Below, piece by piece: positions 9,082 to 18,160 of a stretch of 64,000 nucleotides of DNA (position 1 is its first letter; each line of letters starts with the position of its first letter). Source of the stretch: Mycolicibacterium sp. TUM20985 (GTDB lineage: Bacteria; Actinomycetota; Actinomycetes; Mycobacteriales; Mycobacteriaceae); assembly GCF_030295745.1 (NCBI RefSeq), contig NZ_AP027291.1:2790001-2854000 (forward strand), given 5' to 3'. A program made the position numbers and the translations under genes. The notes under the pieces are model-generated. The model saw only the letters and a program-made list of their open reading frames with translations. It made no database searches and had not been told where the DNA came from.

Positions 9082-9351
9082 ATGCCGACGAGTCACCCAC
9101 GCCACGCGATCACCGAGACCGAGGACATCGCCGATGCGCTCGGGGTGGCACGCCGTGCATGGCCCGACCTCGCGGACAAGCCCGGCGCGCTGCTCCGGCG
9201 ACTCATCCTCGAAGGGCGAAATGCGATCGTGCACAGTGACGCTGATGCTGTACTGGCGAGTCGGCAAGCCGTGTCGGAGACCGGCGGCGCGTTGACCGGG
9301 GTCTTCGGCGTGGACTACCTCAAAACACTGCGGGAAGATTGGCCCGAATGA
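9082..9351 (+). CDS. VapB-like antitoxin
   Basis: An 89-residue protein directly upstream of, and overlapping by ATGA, a PIN-domain toxin. It is called an antitoxin mainly from this context and its size; its sequence is not a clear ribbon-helix-helix. ATG at 9082 is preferred, since upstream in-frame codons are poor. It would bind and neutralise the toxin and repress the shared promoter. Confidence 0.65.
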   Translation: MPTSHPRHAITETEDIADALGVARRAWPDLADKPGALLRRLILEGRNAIVHSDADAVLASRQAVSETGGALTGVFGVDYLKTLREDWPE

Positions 9352-9749
9352 TCGTGCTCGACGCCAGCGTGTTGATCGCACACTTCGAGTCGGCGGATGT
9401 GCATCATGTCGAGGCTACGGATCTGCTGATGACACATGCCATGCAGCCGTTTGCGTCGAGCGTCGTCACCATCGCCGAGGTATACGTTGGCGCGGCCCGC
9501 GCTGGCCAGGCCGACCGACTCGCTCGACTTCTGGCACGTCTCGACGTCGAACCTCTGGACCTACCGGCCGGCGCCGCTCGCCGCCTCGGCGAACTGCGGG
9601 CTACCACCCACCTCAAGATGCCAGACTGCTGCGTGCTCTATACGGCCGAGCACCACGACGCGGCGGTCGCGACCTTCGATCTGAAACTCGCCGCCAGTGC
9701 ACTCGACCTCGGGCTGTCGGTGGCAGAGCATCAGGTCCCACACGGCTAG
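9348..9749 (+). CDS. VapC-family PIN-domain toxin
   Basis: A 133-residue PIN-domain ribonuclease. The acidic metal-binding residues are visible: Asp in IVLDASVLIAHF, Glu in TIAEVYVGAA and Asp in LKMPDCCVLYTA, followed by Asp in VATFDLKLA. VapC toxins cleave tRNA or rRNA when released from VapB. ATG at 9348 overlaps the antitoxin stop (ATGA), the usual coupling. Confidence 0.88.
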   Translation: MIVLDASVLIAHFESADVHHVEATDLLMTHAMQPFASSVVTIAEVYVGAARAGQADRLARLLARLDVEPLDLPAGAARRLGELRATTHLKMPDCCVLYTAEHHDAAVATFDLKLAASALDLGLSVAEHQVPHG

Positions 9750-10058
9750 TCACGCCGAGACGTGTTGGCGTGCTGCGGGGATCGCGGTGATGAGCGCCTC
9801 GAACTGACCATCTTGCAGCGGCGGCTGCTCGAGGAGGACGGCGATCGAGTCGCCCGCCAGAAAGGCGGCGGTCAGGCCGTCGAGGTCGACGGGAACGCCG
9901 ATCGGGTTCGCGGCGAAGCGATCACTGGCCATGTCTTCGATGCTGAGGTCGGCAACCTGGGTGTCGATGAAGGTCTCGACCTGCAGGCCGTCGCGGTCGA
10001 GGTAGTACGCGGACAGCGTGCCGCACAAATGCCCCGATTTCGTCAGCCATAGGCACAC
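9750..10058 (-). CDS. Hypothetical protein
   Basis: An acidic 102-residue protein from a GTG start. It contains YYLDRDGLQVETFIDTQ and FLAGDSIAVLLEQPPLQDG, which read as genuine coding sequence, but no family was recognised. An ATG in another frame, just inside the gene, begins MADEIGAFVRHAVRV and might be the true N-terminus if one base is wrong here. The gene converges on VapC with no gap and ends 52 bp from the left end of the first IS3-RIT element, which does not cut it. Confidence 0.5.
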   Translation of the reverse strand: MCLWLTKSGHLCGTLSAYYLDRDGLQVETFIDTQVADLSIEDMASDRFAANPIGVPVDLDGLTAAFLAGDSIAVLLEQPPLQDGQFEALITAIPAARQHVSA

Positions 10059-10181
10059 TTACGCCGTTGCCTAACTCTTGAATGATTCGCCCGCGATCGA
10101 CATGCGGAAGGGCCTTCGCCCCGCGTGTTGGACACGCTTGATCCCGGATTTCAGCCGGGGGAAGCGAGATGATCCACCGCG

Positions 10182-10508
10182 ATGGCAAGGAAAAATTACT
10201 CCGAAGAGTTTCGTAGCGATGCAGTCGAGCTGTATCGCGTGACCGAGGGCGCCACGGTCGCCCAGATCGCCAGCGATCTCGGTATCGCGCACGGCTCCCT
10301 GTCGGCCTGGCTCAGAACCGCGGGTGTCGCGATCCGCAGGCGGGGCCACACCGAGGCGCCGCCCGGCCCGGCCGAAACTCCCGAGCAGGAGGCCATCCGG
10401 CTGCGAGCGCGGGTCCGCGAACTGGAAGTCGAATCGGTGAAGCTGAACACCGAACGCGACATCCTGAGGGCGGCGGCGAAATATTTCGCCGGGGAGACGA
10501 ACTGGTGA
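10182..10508 (+). CDS. IS3-family transposase OrfA (copy 1)
   Basis: A 108-residue DNA-binding subunit. An N-terminal helix-turn-helix (about residues 5-50, including VAQIASDLGIAHGSLSAWLR) recognises the element ends, and a leucine-zipper-like helix follows (about 65-105). It ends in a GTGA overlap with orfB. It is intact, so the element could still supply OrfA. Confidence 0.9.
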   Translation: MARKNYSEEFRSDAVELYRVTEGATVAQIASDLGIAHGSLSAWLRTAGVAIRRRGHTEAPPGPAETPEQEAIRLRARVRELEVESVKLNTERDILRAAAKYFAGETNW

Positions 10509-10924
10509 GCCGCTTCCAGTTCGTTGCCGACCACTCCGACACCTTTGAGGTGAAGTGGCTATGTCAGATCGTCGACGTCGCTCGGTCGTCGTTCTACGCC
10601 TGGGTCAACGCCGCCGTGACCCGCACGGCACGAATAGTGGCCGATGACAAACTTGCGCAGCGCATTCGAGCGGTGCACACCACCGACACCACCTACGGTG
10701 CGCCGCGGATCACCGCCGAGCTCAACGACGGTGCCCCCGAGGCGGAGCGGGTCAACCACAAGCGGGTGGCCCGGGTGATGCGCACCGCGGGGATCACCGG
10801 CTACCGCCGTCGGCGACGGGTGAGGACCACCGTGGCCGACCCGGCGAACCAGAAGGTGCCCGATCTGCTGAGCCGCGACTTCACCTCCGCGGCGGTGAAC
10901 ACGAAGTATGTCGGGGACTTTTAA
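10505..10924 (+). pseudogene. IS3-family transposase OrfB, 5' part cut by RIT insertion (copy 1)
   Basis: The first 138 codons of a DDE transposase: the N-terminal domain with the usual VDVARSSFYAWVNA and the HHH_21-like region TYGAPRITAEL. Reading runs through V-G-D, where the Asp (10916-10918) is the first catalytic acid, and then into TTT and a TAA supplied by the RIT end. The remainder of the gene resumes at 14322. Joining at the shared GAC gives V-G-D-I-T-Y-L-P, the normal family sequence, and a 299-residue OrfB. Confidence 0.9.
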
Positions 10925-10941
10925 TGCCGACGTCGGCATTA
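10922..10941. repeat. Perfect 20-bp palindrome at the RIT left end
   Basis: TAATGCCGACGTCGGCATTA is its own complement. It is built from two facing copies of the 8-mer ATGCCGAC and lies just outside the 35-bp inverted repeat. It is present at the left end only; the same palindrome lies at 15832-15851 in copy 2. Confidence 0.85.
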
Positions 10942-10942
10942 C

Positions 10943-10977
10943 ATGTCTTATGCCGACCCGTGGAATATGCCGACAGT
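10943..10977 (+). repeat. RIT terminal inverted repeat, left (copy 1)
   Basis: A 35-bp repeat identical, in inverse orientation, to 14289-14323. It contains two direct copies of ATGCCGAC, at 10950 and 10967. Such repeats are the likely binding and crossover sites for the three recombinases. The equivalent in copy 2 is 15853-15887. Confidence 0.88.
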
Positions 10978-11082
10978 CGTTGCGATGGTGCAGCCCAACG
11001 GTGGTGCTGAGGTACAAAAGGTCGGCATAGTCGCATAGTCGTGGTCACGCTTCAGGCACTGAATTGTCTGGAGGTGAGGTCC

Positions 11083-12321
11083 GTGACGAAGAGATCGCCG
11101 ACGGCCCGGTCGTATCCGGTTCGAGTCCCGCGGGTTCCGGTGGGCCCTTTGGCGCCGATGGTGCTGGGCGAGTGTTCGGGATGGTTGGCCGGGCTGGGCT
11201 ATTCGCCGGGTTCGGCGGCCGCGGTCGTGAATGTGTTGGAACGACTGAGCTGGTGGATGCAGCTGGTGGGCGTCGAGGTCGACGACATCGATGAGGATCT
11301 GCTGGCCCGGTTCCTCGAAGTGGAGGGATCCCGAGATCTTCCGTGCGCCACAGTGAAGCGTTGGATCGGCACCATACGCAGGTTCTTGATGGCCGCCGGC
11401 TATCTGAATTCGGCTGGGGTCCAAATAGATTCACTCACGCCGGTGAAGTCCGCGGTGGTGGACTGGTGTTCGTGGATGCGGCAGCAGCGCGGACTGACTG
11501 AGAAGACCATCGCGGCCCGTTGTCACTACGCGGCCGGCCTTCTGGAGGTGTTGACGGCGGCTGACGGTTCGGTACAGTGGCGGCGCCTGGACGCGTCGAT
11601 CATCAACGCCTACGTCGCTGAGCGTGGACGCCCCTACGGTGTTGCTGCACGTGCTCACATCGTCGGATCTGTCCGCTGCCTGCTGCGGTGGGCGTTGAGC
11701 ACCGGCCGCCTCGATCGGGACCTGACCGCCGGGATCCTCAAGGCTGCCGGGACGCGGCGATCGTTGCCGCGGGGCGTGGACACCGATCAGGTCGCGGCCT
11801 TGCTGAGTGTGTGCAATCAGGCCACCGCGCTCGGCGCGCGGGACCGGGCACTCGTCACGATCCTGGTGCGCCTTGGCCTACGTGCTGGCGAGGCCGCCCA
11901 ACTGAGGATCGACGACATCGACTGGGCAAGTGGACGTCTCAGGGTCACCGGCAAGGGTCGCGAGCACCTGTTGCCGCTCCCGGTCGATGTGGGTCAGGCA
12001 TTGGAGACGTGGTTACGGCTGCGGCCGCCCGCTCTGGACCGGGCCGTGTTCGTGCGGCTGCGGGCACCCCGACAGATGATGACGACCTCGGGCATCTCGG
12101 GGGTCATCGCCCGGTTATCGGATCTGGCGGGGATCGACCGGATCTACGCGCACCGGCTGCGGCACACCGCCGCGATGGACGTGTTGGCCGCAGGTGGCTC
12201 CTTGACCGAAGCCAAGGAGCTCCTGGGGCACGCCTACACGGTCACCACGATGGGCTACGCGAAAGTCGACCTCGCATCGTTGCGCGAGTTGGTCGTCCCG
12301 TTCGGGCAGGTGCCGCGATGA
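11083..12321 (+). CDS. Tyrosine recombinase, first of RIT trio (copy 1)
   Basis: A 412-residue integrase. The N-terminal SAM-like DNA-binding region covers about residues 20-200 and the catalytic domain the rest. Active-site residues seen are Arg in LGLRAGE, Lys in TGKGRE, His and Arg in HRLRH, His in LLGHA and Tyr in TTMGYAKV. GTG at 11083 is preferred because GGAGGTGAGG precedes it; a GTG at 11041 would add 14 residues. Its stop overlaps the next gene by ATGA. All three recombinases of a RIT element are usually needed together. Confidence 0.88.
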   Translation: MTKRSPTARSYPVRVPRVPVGPLAPMVLGECSGWLAGLGYSPGSAAAVVNVLERLSWWMQLVGVEVDDIDEDLLARFLEVEGSRDLPCATVKRWIGTIRRFLMAAGYLNSAGVQIDSLTPVKSAVVDWCSWMRQQRGLTEKTIAARCHYAAGLLEVLTAADGSVQWRRLDASIINAYVAERGRPYGVAARAHIVGSVRCLLRWALSTGRLDRDLTAGILKAAGTRRSLPRGVDTDQVAALLSVCNQATALGARDRALVTILVRLGLRAGEAAQLRIDDIDWASGRLRVTGKGREHLLPLPVDVGQALETWLRLRPPALDRAVFVRLRAPRQMMTTSGISGVIARLSDLAGIDRIYAHRLRHTAAMDVLAAGGSLTEAKELLGHAYTVTTMGYAKVDLASLRELVVPFGQVPR

Positions 12322-13250
12322 GGACACTGCGCGAACGACTCGATGAGTACTTGCAGCTGCGCCGGTCTCTGGGGTTTCAGCTCAACGACCTCGAACGCCA
12401 AGTCGGCTTGTTCTGCACCTGGCTCGAAGCTCAAGGCCAGACAACGACGTTCACCATCGATGATGCCGTGACGTGGGCCCGGCTCAACCCCGACGCGCAC
12501 CCCTCATGGTGGGCGACCCGCCTGTCGTTGGTGCGCCGCTTCGCCGCCTACCTCCACGCCGACGATGTCGATGTCCCCGTCATCCCCAACGGCTTGCTTG
12601 CGGCCCGCAAACCCCGAGCCGTTCCCTTCATCTACAGCCAACAAGACATCGATGCGTTGCTTGCCACCTGCGACACCGAGTTCGCCGACGAACGGATCGC
12701 CGCGACCCTGCGCACCGTCATCGGTCTGCTTGCCGCTACCGGCCTGCGGATCGGCGAAGCACTGAACCTGCGAGTACCCGACATCGACCAGCACAACGAC
12801 CTGCTGACGATCAAGGCCGCGAAGTCTGACGAGCGGCGCGTCCCAGTGCACCCCTCGACGACGGCCGCCCTCAGGCAGTACATCGCTCTGCCTGCCCGAA
12901 TGGCCACCCGCCCCGACCCCCACGGCCCGGTCTTCGTGACCTGCAAGGGAACCGGATACGTCTACGTGTCATTTCAGTCCCTGTTCAAACGAGTCCGGGA
13001 GGCTGCCGGGCTCATCCCACGGAGCAGGGCACGCCCCCGTCTGCACGACCTGAGACACACCTTCGCCACCGCGCACATGACCGTGGCCTATGCCCACGGC
13101 GGTGACCCCGACCGGGTGCTCTCGCTGCTGGCCACCTGGCTGGGGCACTCCGACGCCGCCCACACCTACTGGTACCTGACCGCGACCGGGGAACTCATGG
13201 CCCTGGCCGCAAGCAAACTCGAACCCATCTCCGAAAGTGAAATACAGTGA
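12318..13250 (+). CDS. Tyrosine recombinase, second of RIT trio (copy 1)
   Basis: A 310-residue tyrosine recombinase. Active-site residues are Arg in TGLRIGEALNL, Lys in IKAAKSDERRVPV, His and Arg in LHDLRHTFAT, His in WLGHSDAAHT and a Tyr in TYWYLT. It is coupled to its neighbours by ATGA upstream and GTGA downstream. Gene order, sizes and overlaps match the recombinase-in-trio arrangement known from diverse bacteria. Confidence 0.88.
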   Translation: MRTLRERLDEYLQLRRSLGFQLNDLERQVGLFCTWLEAQGQTTTFTIDDAVTWARLNPDAHPSWWATRLSLVRRFAAYLHADDVDVPVIPNGLLAARKPRAVPFIYSQQDIDALLATCDTEFADERIAATLRTVIGLLAATGLRIGEALNLRVPDIDQHNDLLTIKAAKSDERRVPVHPSTTAALRQYIALPARMATRPDPHGPVFVTCKGTGYVYVSFQSLFKRVREAAGLIPRSRARPRLHDLRHTFATAHMTVAYAHGGDPDRVLSLLATWLGHSDAAHTYWYLTATGELMALAASKLEPISESEIQ

Positions 13251-14236
13251 ACGCCTTGGCTATTAGTTTGCAGACCTACTTCACGACCTTCGCCCACACC
13301 CAGCGCGACCTGTCGATCAACACCATCGCTTCCTACCGCGACACCTGGCGGATGCTCCTGAAGTACCTGACCGCGACACTCGGGATTCCCGCCGACGCAC
13401 TCGACTTCGACGCCGTCACCGCCACGCACGTCACCGGGTTTCTCGACCACCTCGAACACGAACGTGGCAACAGCAGCAGAACCCGCAACGCCCGACTCAC
13501 CGCGATCCGCTCCGTGCTCGGCCGGGCTCTGCCCGACCATCCCGAGCACGCCGCCACCATCACCCAGGTCCTTGCGATCCCACCCAAACGCACAATCAGG
13601 CCCGTCATCGAGTTCCTGACCCCCGCAGAGGTCGACGCACTACTGGCCGCACCAGACCCCACCACCTGGACCGGGCGACGCGACCACGCCCTGCTGGCCA
13701 TGACCGCGCAAACCGGTCTGCGGATCAGCGAGATCTGCTCACTGACCCACGACGACATCCACCTCGGCACCGGCCCTCACATCGCCTGCACCGGCAAAGG
13801 ACGTCGCCAACGGATCACCCCGCTGACCAGAGCCACCGCCAGCACCATGACGACCTATCTCGCCGAACGGATGACCCGGCCAGGCTCCGCGCTGTTCTGC
13901 GGCCCCCACGGACAACCCTTGTCCCGCGACGCACTCGAACATCGCCTCGCCACGCACATCGCGACCGCGACGACCACCTGTCTCAGCCTCACCGCCAAGC
14001 ACGTCACGATGCACACCCTGCGCCACACCGCGGCGATGAACCTTCTCGCCGCTGGAGTCGACGTCTCCGTAATCGCCTTATGGCTCGGGCACAGCGACAC
14101 CCACAGCACCGACGCCTACCTCCACGCCGACATGGCCATCAAACAAGCCGCCATCGACCGGACCAGGCCACCCAACGTCAAGCCCGGGATCTACCGCCCC
14201 GCGCCCAACATCCTGGCCTGGCTGACATCCCTGTGA
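13247..14236 (+). CDS. Tyrosine recombinase, third of RIT trio (copy 1)
   Basis: A 329-residue XerC/D-like recombinase. Residues about 10-95 form the SAM-like core-binding domain (SINTIASYRDTWRMLLKYL). The catalytic domain has Arg in TGLRISEICSL, Lys in CTGKGRRQR, His and Arg in MHTLRHTAAM, His in WLGHSD and Tyr in STDAYLHAD. Translation starts at the GTG overlapping the previous stop. The gene ends 3 bp before an ATGCCGAC motif of the right end. Confidence 0.9.
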   Translation: MNALAISLQTYFTTFAHTQRDLSINTIASYRDTWRMLLKYLTATLGIPADALDFDAVTATHVTGFLDHLEHERGNSSRTRNARLTAIRSVLGRALPDHPEHAATITQVLAIPPKRTIRPVIEFLTPAEVDALLAAPDPTTWTGRRDHALLAMTAQTGLRISEICSLTHDDIHLGTGPHIACTGKGRRQRITPLTRATASTMTTYLAERMTRPGSALFCGPHGQPLSRDALEHRLATHIATATTTCLSLTAKHVTMHTLRHTAAMNLLAAGVDVSVIALWLGHSDTHSTDAYLHADMAIKQAAIDRTRPPNVKPGIYRPAPNILAWLTSL

Positions 14237-14288
14237 ATATGCCGACCCCTCAGCCCCGAAAGCCGCGCAGGAGAGCGCCATCGCAAGC

Positions 14289-14323
14289 ACTGTCGGCATA
14301 TTCCACGGGTCGGCATAAGACAT
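14289..14323 (-). repeat. RIT terminal inverted repeat, right (copy 1)
   Basis: Exact inverse of 10943-10977 over 35 bp, with two copies of GTCGGCAT (14292 and 14309). A further ATGCCGAC lies at 14239, just after the third recombinase gene. The equivalent in copy 2 is 19199-19233. Confidence 0.88.
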
Positions 14324-14807
14324 CACATACTTGCCGCTGGCCGCCGGCGGCAACTTGTATCTGGCGACGGTGATCGACTGCTGTTCGCGTCGGGTCGCGG
14401 GGTGGGCGATCGCCGATCACATGCGCACCGAGCTGGTTGAGGACGCGTTGAAGGCCGCCGATAGTCTACGGAGTGGTGTGATCGGGTCCATCTTTCACTC
14501 GGATCACGGAAGTCAGTACACGTCAACGGATTTCGCCAAGCTCTGCCGCGATCTGGGTGTCGTCCAGTCGATGGGGTCGGTGGGAACGAGCGCGGACAAT
14601 GCGCTTGCCGAATCGTTCAACGCCGCCCTCAAACGCGAAATCCTCCAAGACGACAGCTGCTGGGATGACGCCGCCACGTGCCGCCGCGAAGTCTTCCGAT
14701 GGCTGGTCCGCTACAACACGAAACGACGGCACTCCTACTGCCGCTACGTCAGCCCCGCCGCCTACGAAAGGACCCGCACACCCGCTACGCTGCCCGAAGC
14801 CGCATAA
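14322..14807 (+). pseudogene. IS3-family transposase OrfB, 3' part (copy 1)
   Basis: This is the catalytic core that follows the first Asp: I-T-Y-L-P, then ATVIDCCSRRVAGWA, the second catalytic Asp in FHSDHGSQYTS, and the third acid, Glu, in NALAESFNAALKREIL. It has no start of its own and depends on the part upstream of the RIT element. The last residues lie 37 bp from the right end of the element. Confidence 0.9.
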
Positions 14808-15091
14808 CCACAAATCCCGTGTCCACCATCCGGGGTCAAGGCCCGAATGGCTGGGCAGGCGCGCTGGGGCACGATCGAGCTCACAACACTTCAGCCGTTC
14901 CAGGGTCTTGGGCAGGCCCGAAGTACTTGTCGGCCATCTCCTTTTCTATGGTAGCTATCTGCTCGCAAGAACGGAGCGCCGTGTCGGGGCCGAACATCGT
15001 TTCAAGCCGAGCGACATTGGGGCCTTCGCCCCGCGTGTTGGACACGCTTGATCCCGGATTTCAGCCGGGGGAAGCGAGATGATCCACCGCG

Positions 15092-15418
15092 ATGGCAAGG
15101 AAAAATTACTCCGAAGAGTTTCGTAGCGATGCAGTCGAGCTGTATCGCGTGACCGAGGGCGCCACGGTCGCCCAGATCGCCAGCGATCTCGGTATCGCGC
15201 ACGGCTCCCTGTCGGCCTGGCTCAGAACCGCGGGTGTCGCGATCCGCAGGCGGGGCCACACCGAGGCGCCGCCCGGCCCGGCCGAAACTCCCGAGCAGGA
15301 GGCCATCCGGCTGCGAGCGCGGGTCCGCGAACTGGAAGTCGAATCGGTGAAGCTGAACACCGAACGCGACATCCTGAGGGCGGCGGCGAAATATTTCGCC
15401 GGGGAGACGAACTGGTGA
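15092..15418 (+). CDS. IS3-family transposase OrfA (copy 2)
   Basis: Identical in translation to the OrfA at 10182: a 108-residue helix-turn-helix and leucine-zipper protein overlapping orfB by GTGA. Confidence 0.9.
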   Translation: MARKNYSEEFRSDAVELYRVTEGATVAQIASDLGIAHGSLSAWLRTAGVAIRRRGHTEAPPGPAETPEQEAIRLRARVRELEVESVKLNTERDILRAAAKYFAGETNW

Positions 15419-15834
15419 GCCGCTTCCAGTTCGTTGCCGACCACTCCGACACCTTTGAGGTGAAGTGGCTATGTCAGATCGTCGACGTCGCTCGGTCGTC
15501 GTTCTACGCCTGGGTCAACGCCGCCGTGACCCGCACGGCACGAATAGTGGCCGATGACAAACTTGCGCAGCGCATTCGAGCGGTGCACACCACCGACACC
15601 ACCTACGGTGCGCCGCGGATCACCGCCGAGCTCAACGACGGTGCCCCCGAGGCGGAGCGGGTCAACCACAAGCGGGTGGCCCGGGTGATGCGCACCGCGG
15701 GGATCACCGGCTACCGCCGTCGGCGACGGGTGAGGACCACCGTGGCCGACCCGGCGAACCAGAAGGTGCCCGATCTGCTGAGCCGCGACTTCACCTCCGC
15801 GGCGGTGAACACGAAGTATGTCGGGGACTTTTAA
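15415..15834 (+). pseudogene. IS3-family transposase OrfB, 5' part cut by RIT insertion (copy 2)
   Basis: The same truncated reading frame as in copy 1. It breaks at the same GAC codon (15826-15828), showing that the RIT insertion happened once, before the chimera was copied. Confidence 0.9.
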
Positions 15835-15992
15835 TGCCGACGTCGGCATTACATGTCTTATGCCGACCCGTGGAATATGCCGACAGTCGTTGCGATGGTG
15901 CAGCCCAACGGTGGTGCTGAGGTACAAAAGGTCGGCATAGTCGCATAGTCGTGGTCACGCTTCAGGCACTGAATTGTCTGGAGGTGAGGTCC

Positions 15993-17231
15993 GTGACGAA
16001 GAGATCGCCGACGGCCCGGTCGTATCCGGTTCGAGTCCCGCGGGTTCCGGTGGGCCCTTTGGCGCCGATGGTGCTGGGCGAGTGTTCGGGATGGTTGGCC
16101 GGGCTGGGCTATTCGCCGGGTTCGGCGGCCGCGGTCGTGAATGTGTTGGAACGACTGAGCTGGTGGATGCAGCTGGTGGGCGTCGAGGTCGACGACATCG
16201 ATGAGGATCTGCTGGCCCGGTTCCTCGAAGTGGAGGGATCCCGAGATCTTCCGTGCGCCACAGTGAAGCGTTGGATCGGCACCATACGCAGGTTCTTGAT
16301 GGCCGCCGGCTATCTGAATTCGGCTGGGGTCCAAATAGATTCACTCACGCCGGTGAAGTCCGCGGTGGTGGACTGGTGTTCGTGGATGCGGCAGCAGCGC
16401 GGACTGACTGAGAAGACCATCGCGGCCCGTTGTCACTACGCGGCCGGCCTTCTGGAGGTGTTGACGGCGGCTGACGGTTCGGTACAGTGGCGGCGCCTGG
16501 ACGCGTCGATCATCAACGCCTACGTCGCTGAGCGTGGACGCCCCTACGGTGTTGCTGCACGTGCTCACATCGTCGGATCTGTCCGCTGCCTGCTGCGGTG
16601 GGCGTTGAGCACCGGCCGCCTCGATCGGGACCTGACCGCCGGGATCCTCAAGGCTGCCGGGACGCGGCGATCGTTGCCGCGGGGCGTGGACACCGATCAG
16701 GTCGCGGCCTTGCTGAGTGTGTGCAATCAGGCCACCGCGCTCGGCGCGCGGGACCGGGCACTCGTCACGATCCTGGTGCGCCTTGGCCTACGTGCTGGCG
16801 AGGCCGCCCAACTGAGGATCGACGACATCGACTGGGCAAGTGGACGTCTCAGGGTCACCGGCAAGGGTCGCGAGCACCTGTTGCCGCTCCCGGTCGATGT
16901 GGGTCAGGCATTGGAGACGTGGTTACGGCTGCGGCCGCCCGCTCTGGACCGGGCCGTGTTCGTGCGGCTGCGGGCACCCCGACAGATGATGACGACCTCG
17001 GGCATCTCGGGGGTCATCGCCCGGTTATCGGATCTGGCGGGGATCGACCGGATCTACGCGCACCGGCTGCGGCACACCGCCGCGATGGACGTGTTGGCCG
17101 CAGGTGGCTCCTTGACCGAAGCCAAGGAGCTCCTGGGGCACGCCTACACGGTCACCACGATGGGCTACGCGAAAGTCGACCTCGCATCGTTGCGCGAGTT
17201 GGTCGTCCCGTTCGGGCAGGTGCCGCGATGA
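15993..17231 (+). CDS. Tyrosine recombinase, first of RIT trio (copy 2)
   Basis: Identical in translation to the 412-residue recombinase at 11083, with the same ribosome-binding site and GTG start and an intact catalytic set (Arg, Lys, His-x2-Arg, His, Tyr). Confidence 0.88.
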   Translation: MTKRSPTARSYPVRVPRVPVGPLAPMVLGECSGWLAGLGYSPGSAAAVVNVLERLSWWMQLVGVEVDDIDEDLLARFLEVEGSRDLPCATVKRWIGTIRRFLMAAGYLNSAGVQIDSLTPVKSAVVDWCSWMRQQRGLTEKTIAARCHYAAGLLEVLTAADGSVQWRRLDASIINAYVAERGRPYGVAARAHIVGSVRCLLRWALSTGRLDRDLTAGILKAAGTRRSLPRGVDTDQVAALLSVCNQATALGARDRALVTILVRLGLRAGEAAQLRIDDIDWASGRLRVTGKGREHLLPLPVDVGQALETWLRLRPPALDRAVFVRLRAPRQMMTTSGISGVIARLSDLAGIDRIYAHRLRHTAAMDVLAAGGSLTEAKELLGHAYTVTTMGYAKVDLASLRELVVPFGQVPR

Positions 17232-18160
17232 GGACACTGCGCGAACGACTCGATGAGTACTTGCAGCTGCGCCGGTCTCTGGGGTTTCAGCTCAACGACC
17301 TCGAACGCCAAGTCGGCTTGTTCTGCACCTGGCTCGAAGCTCAAGGCCAGACAACGACGTTCACCATCGATGATGCCGTGACGTGGGCCCGGCTCAACCC
17401 CGACGCGCACCCCTCATGGTGGGCGACCCGCCTGTCGTTGGTGCGCCGCTTCGCCGCCTACCTCCACGCCGACGATGTCGATGTCCCCGTCATCCCCAAC
17501 GGCTTGCTTGCGGCCCGCAAACCCCGAGCCGTTCCCTTCATCTACAGCCAACAAGACATCGATGCGTTGCTTGCCACCTGCGACACCGAGTTCGCCGACG
17601 AACGGATCGCCGCGACCCTGCGCACCGTCATCGGTCTGCTTGCCGCTACCGGCCTGCGGATCGGCGAAGCACTGAACCTGCGAGTACCCGACATCGACCA
17701 GCACAACGACCTGCTGACGATCAAGGCCGCGAAGTCTGACGAGCGGCGCGTCCCAGTGCACCCCTCGACGACGGCCGCCCTCAGGCAGTACATCGCTCTG
17801 CCTGCCCGAATGGCCACCCGCCCCGACCCCCACGGCCCGGTCTTCGTGACCTGCAAGGGAACCGGATACGTCTACGTGTCATTTCAGTCCCTGTTCAAAC
17901 GAGTCCGGGAGGCTGCCGGGCTCATCCCACGGAGCAGGGCACGCCCCCGTCTGCACGACCTGAGACACACCTTCGCCACCGCGCACATGACCGTGGCCTA
18001 TGCCCACGGCGGTGACCCCGACCGGGTGCTCTCGCTGCTGGCCACCTGGCTGGGGCACTCCGACGCCGCCCACACCTACTGGTACCTGACCGCGACCGGG
18101 GAACTCATGGCCCTGGCCGCAAGCAAACTCGAACCCATCTCCGAAAGTGAAATACAGTGA
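17228..18160 (+). CDS. Tyrosine recombinase, second of RIT trio (copy 2)
   Basis: Identical in translation to the 310-residue recombinase at 12318, with ATGA and GTGA overlaps preserved. Confidence 0.88.
   Translation: MRTLRERLDEYLQLRRSLGFQLNDLERQVGLFCTWLEAQGQTTTFTIDDAVTWARLNPDAHPSWWATRLSLVRRFAAYLHADDVDVPVIPNGLLAARKPRAVPFIYSQQDIDALLATCDTEFADERIAATLRTVIGLLAATGLRIGEALNLRVPDIDQHNDLLTIKAAKSDERRVPVHPSTTAALRQYIALPARMATRPDPHGPVFVTCKGTGYVYVSFQSLFKRVREAAGLIPRSRARPRLHDLRHTFATAHMTVAYAHGGDPDRVLSLLATWLGHSDAAHTYWYLTATGELMALAASKLEPISESEIQ

Larger units (their letters stand above)
10110..14844 (+). mobile_element. Chimeric IS3-family element carrying a RIT element, copy 1
   Basis: Element of 4,735 bp with imperfect terminal inverted repeats: the left end begins GGGCCTTCGCCCCG, and the complement of the right end begins GGGCCTTGACCCCG, with matching to about 27 bp. 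It is flanked by a 3-bp duplication GAA (10107-10109 and 14845-14847), typical of the IS3 family. Inside are orfA, the 5' part of orfB, a complete three-recombinase RIT element and the 3' part of orfB. Removing 10919-14321 leaves a normal 1,332-bp IS3-type element. An apparently identical copy starts 4,910 bp downstream. Confidence 0.92.

Noticed and set aside
11083..14236. Phage integrases marking a prophage
   Set aside because: Three overlapping recombinases between perfect inverted repeats and inside an IS fit a RIT element; no phage structural genes are present.
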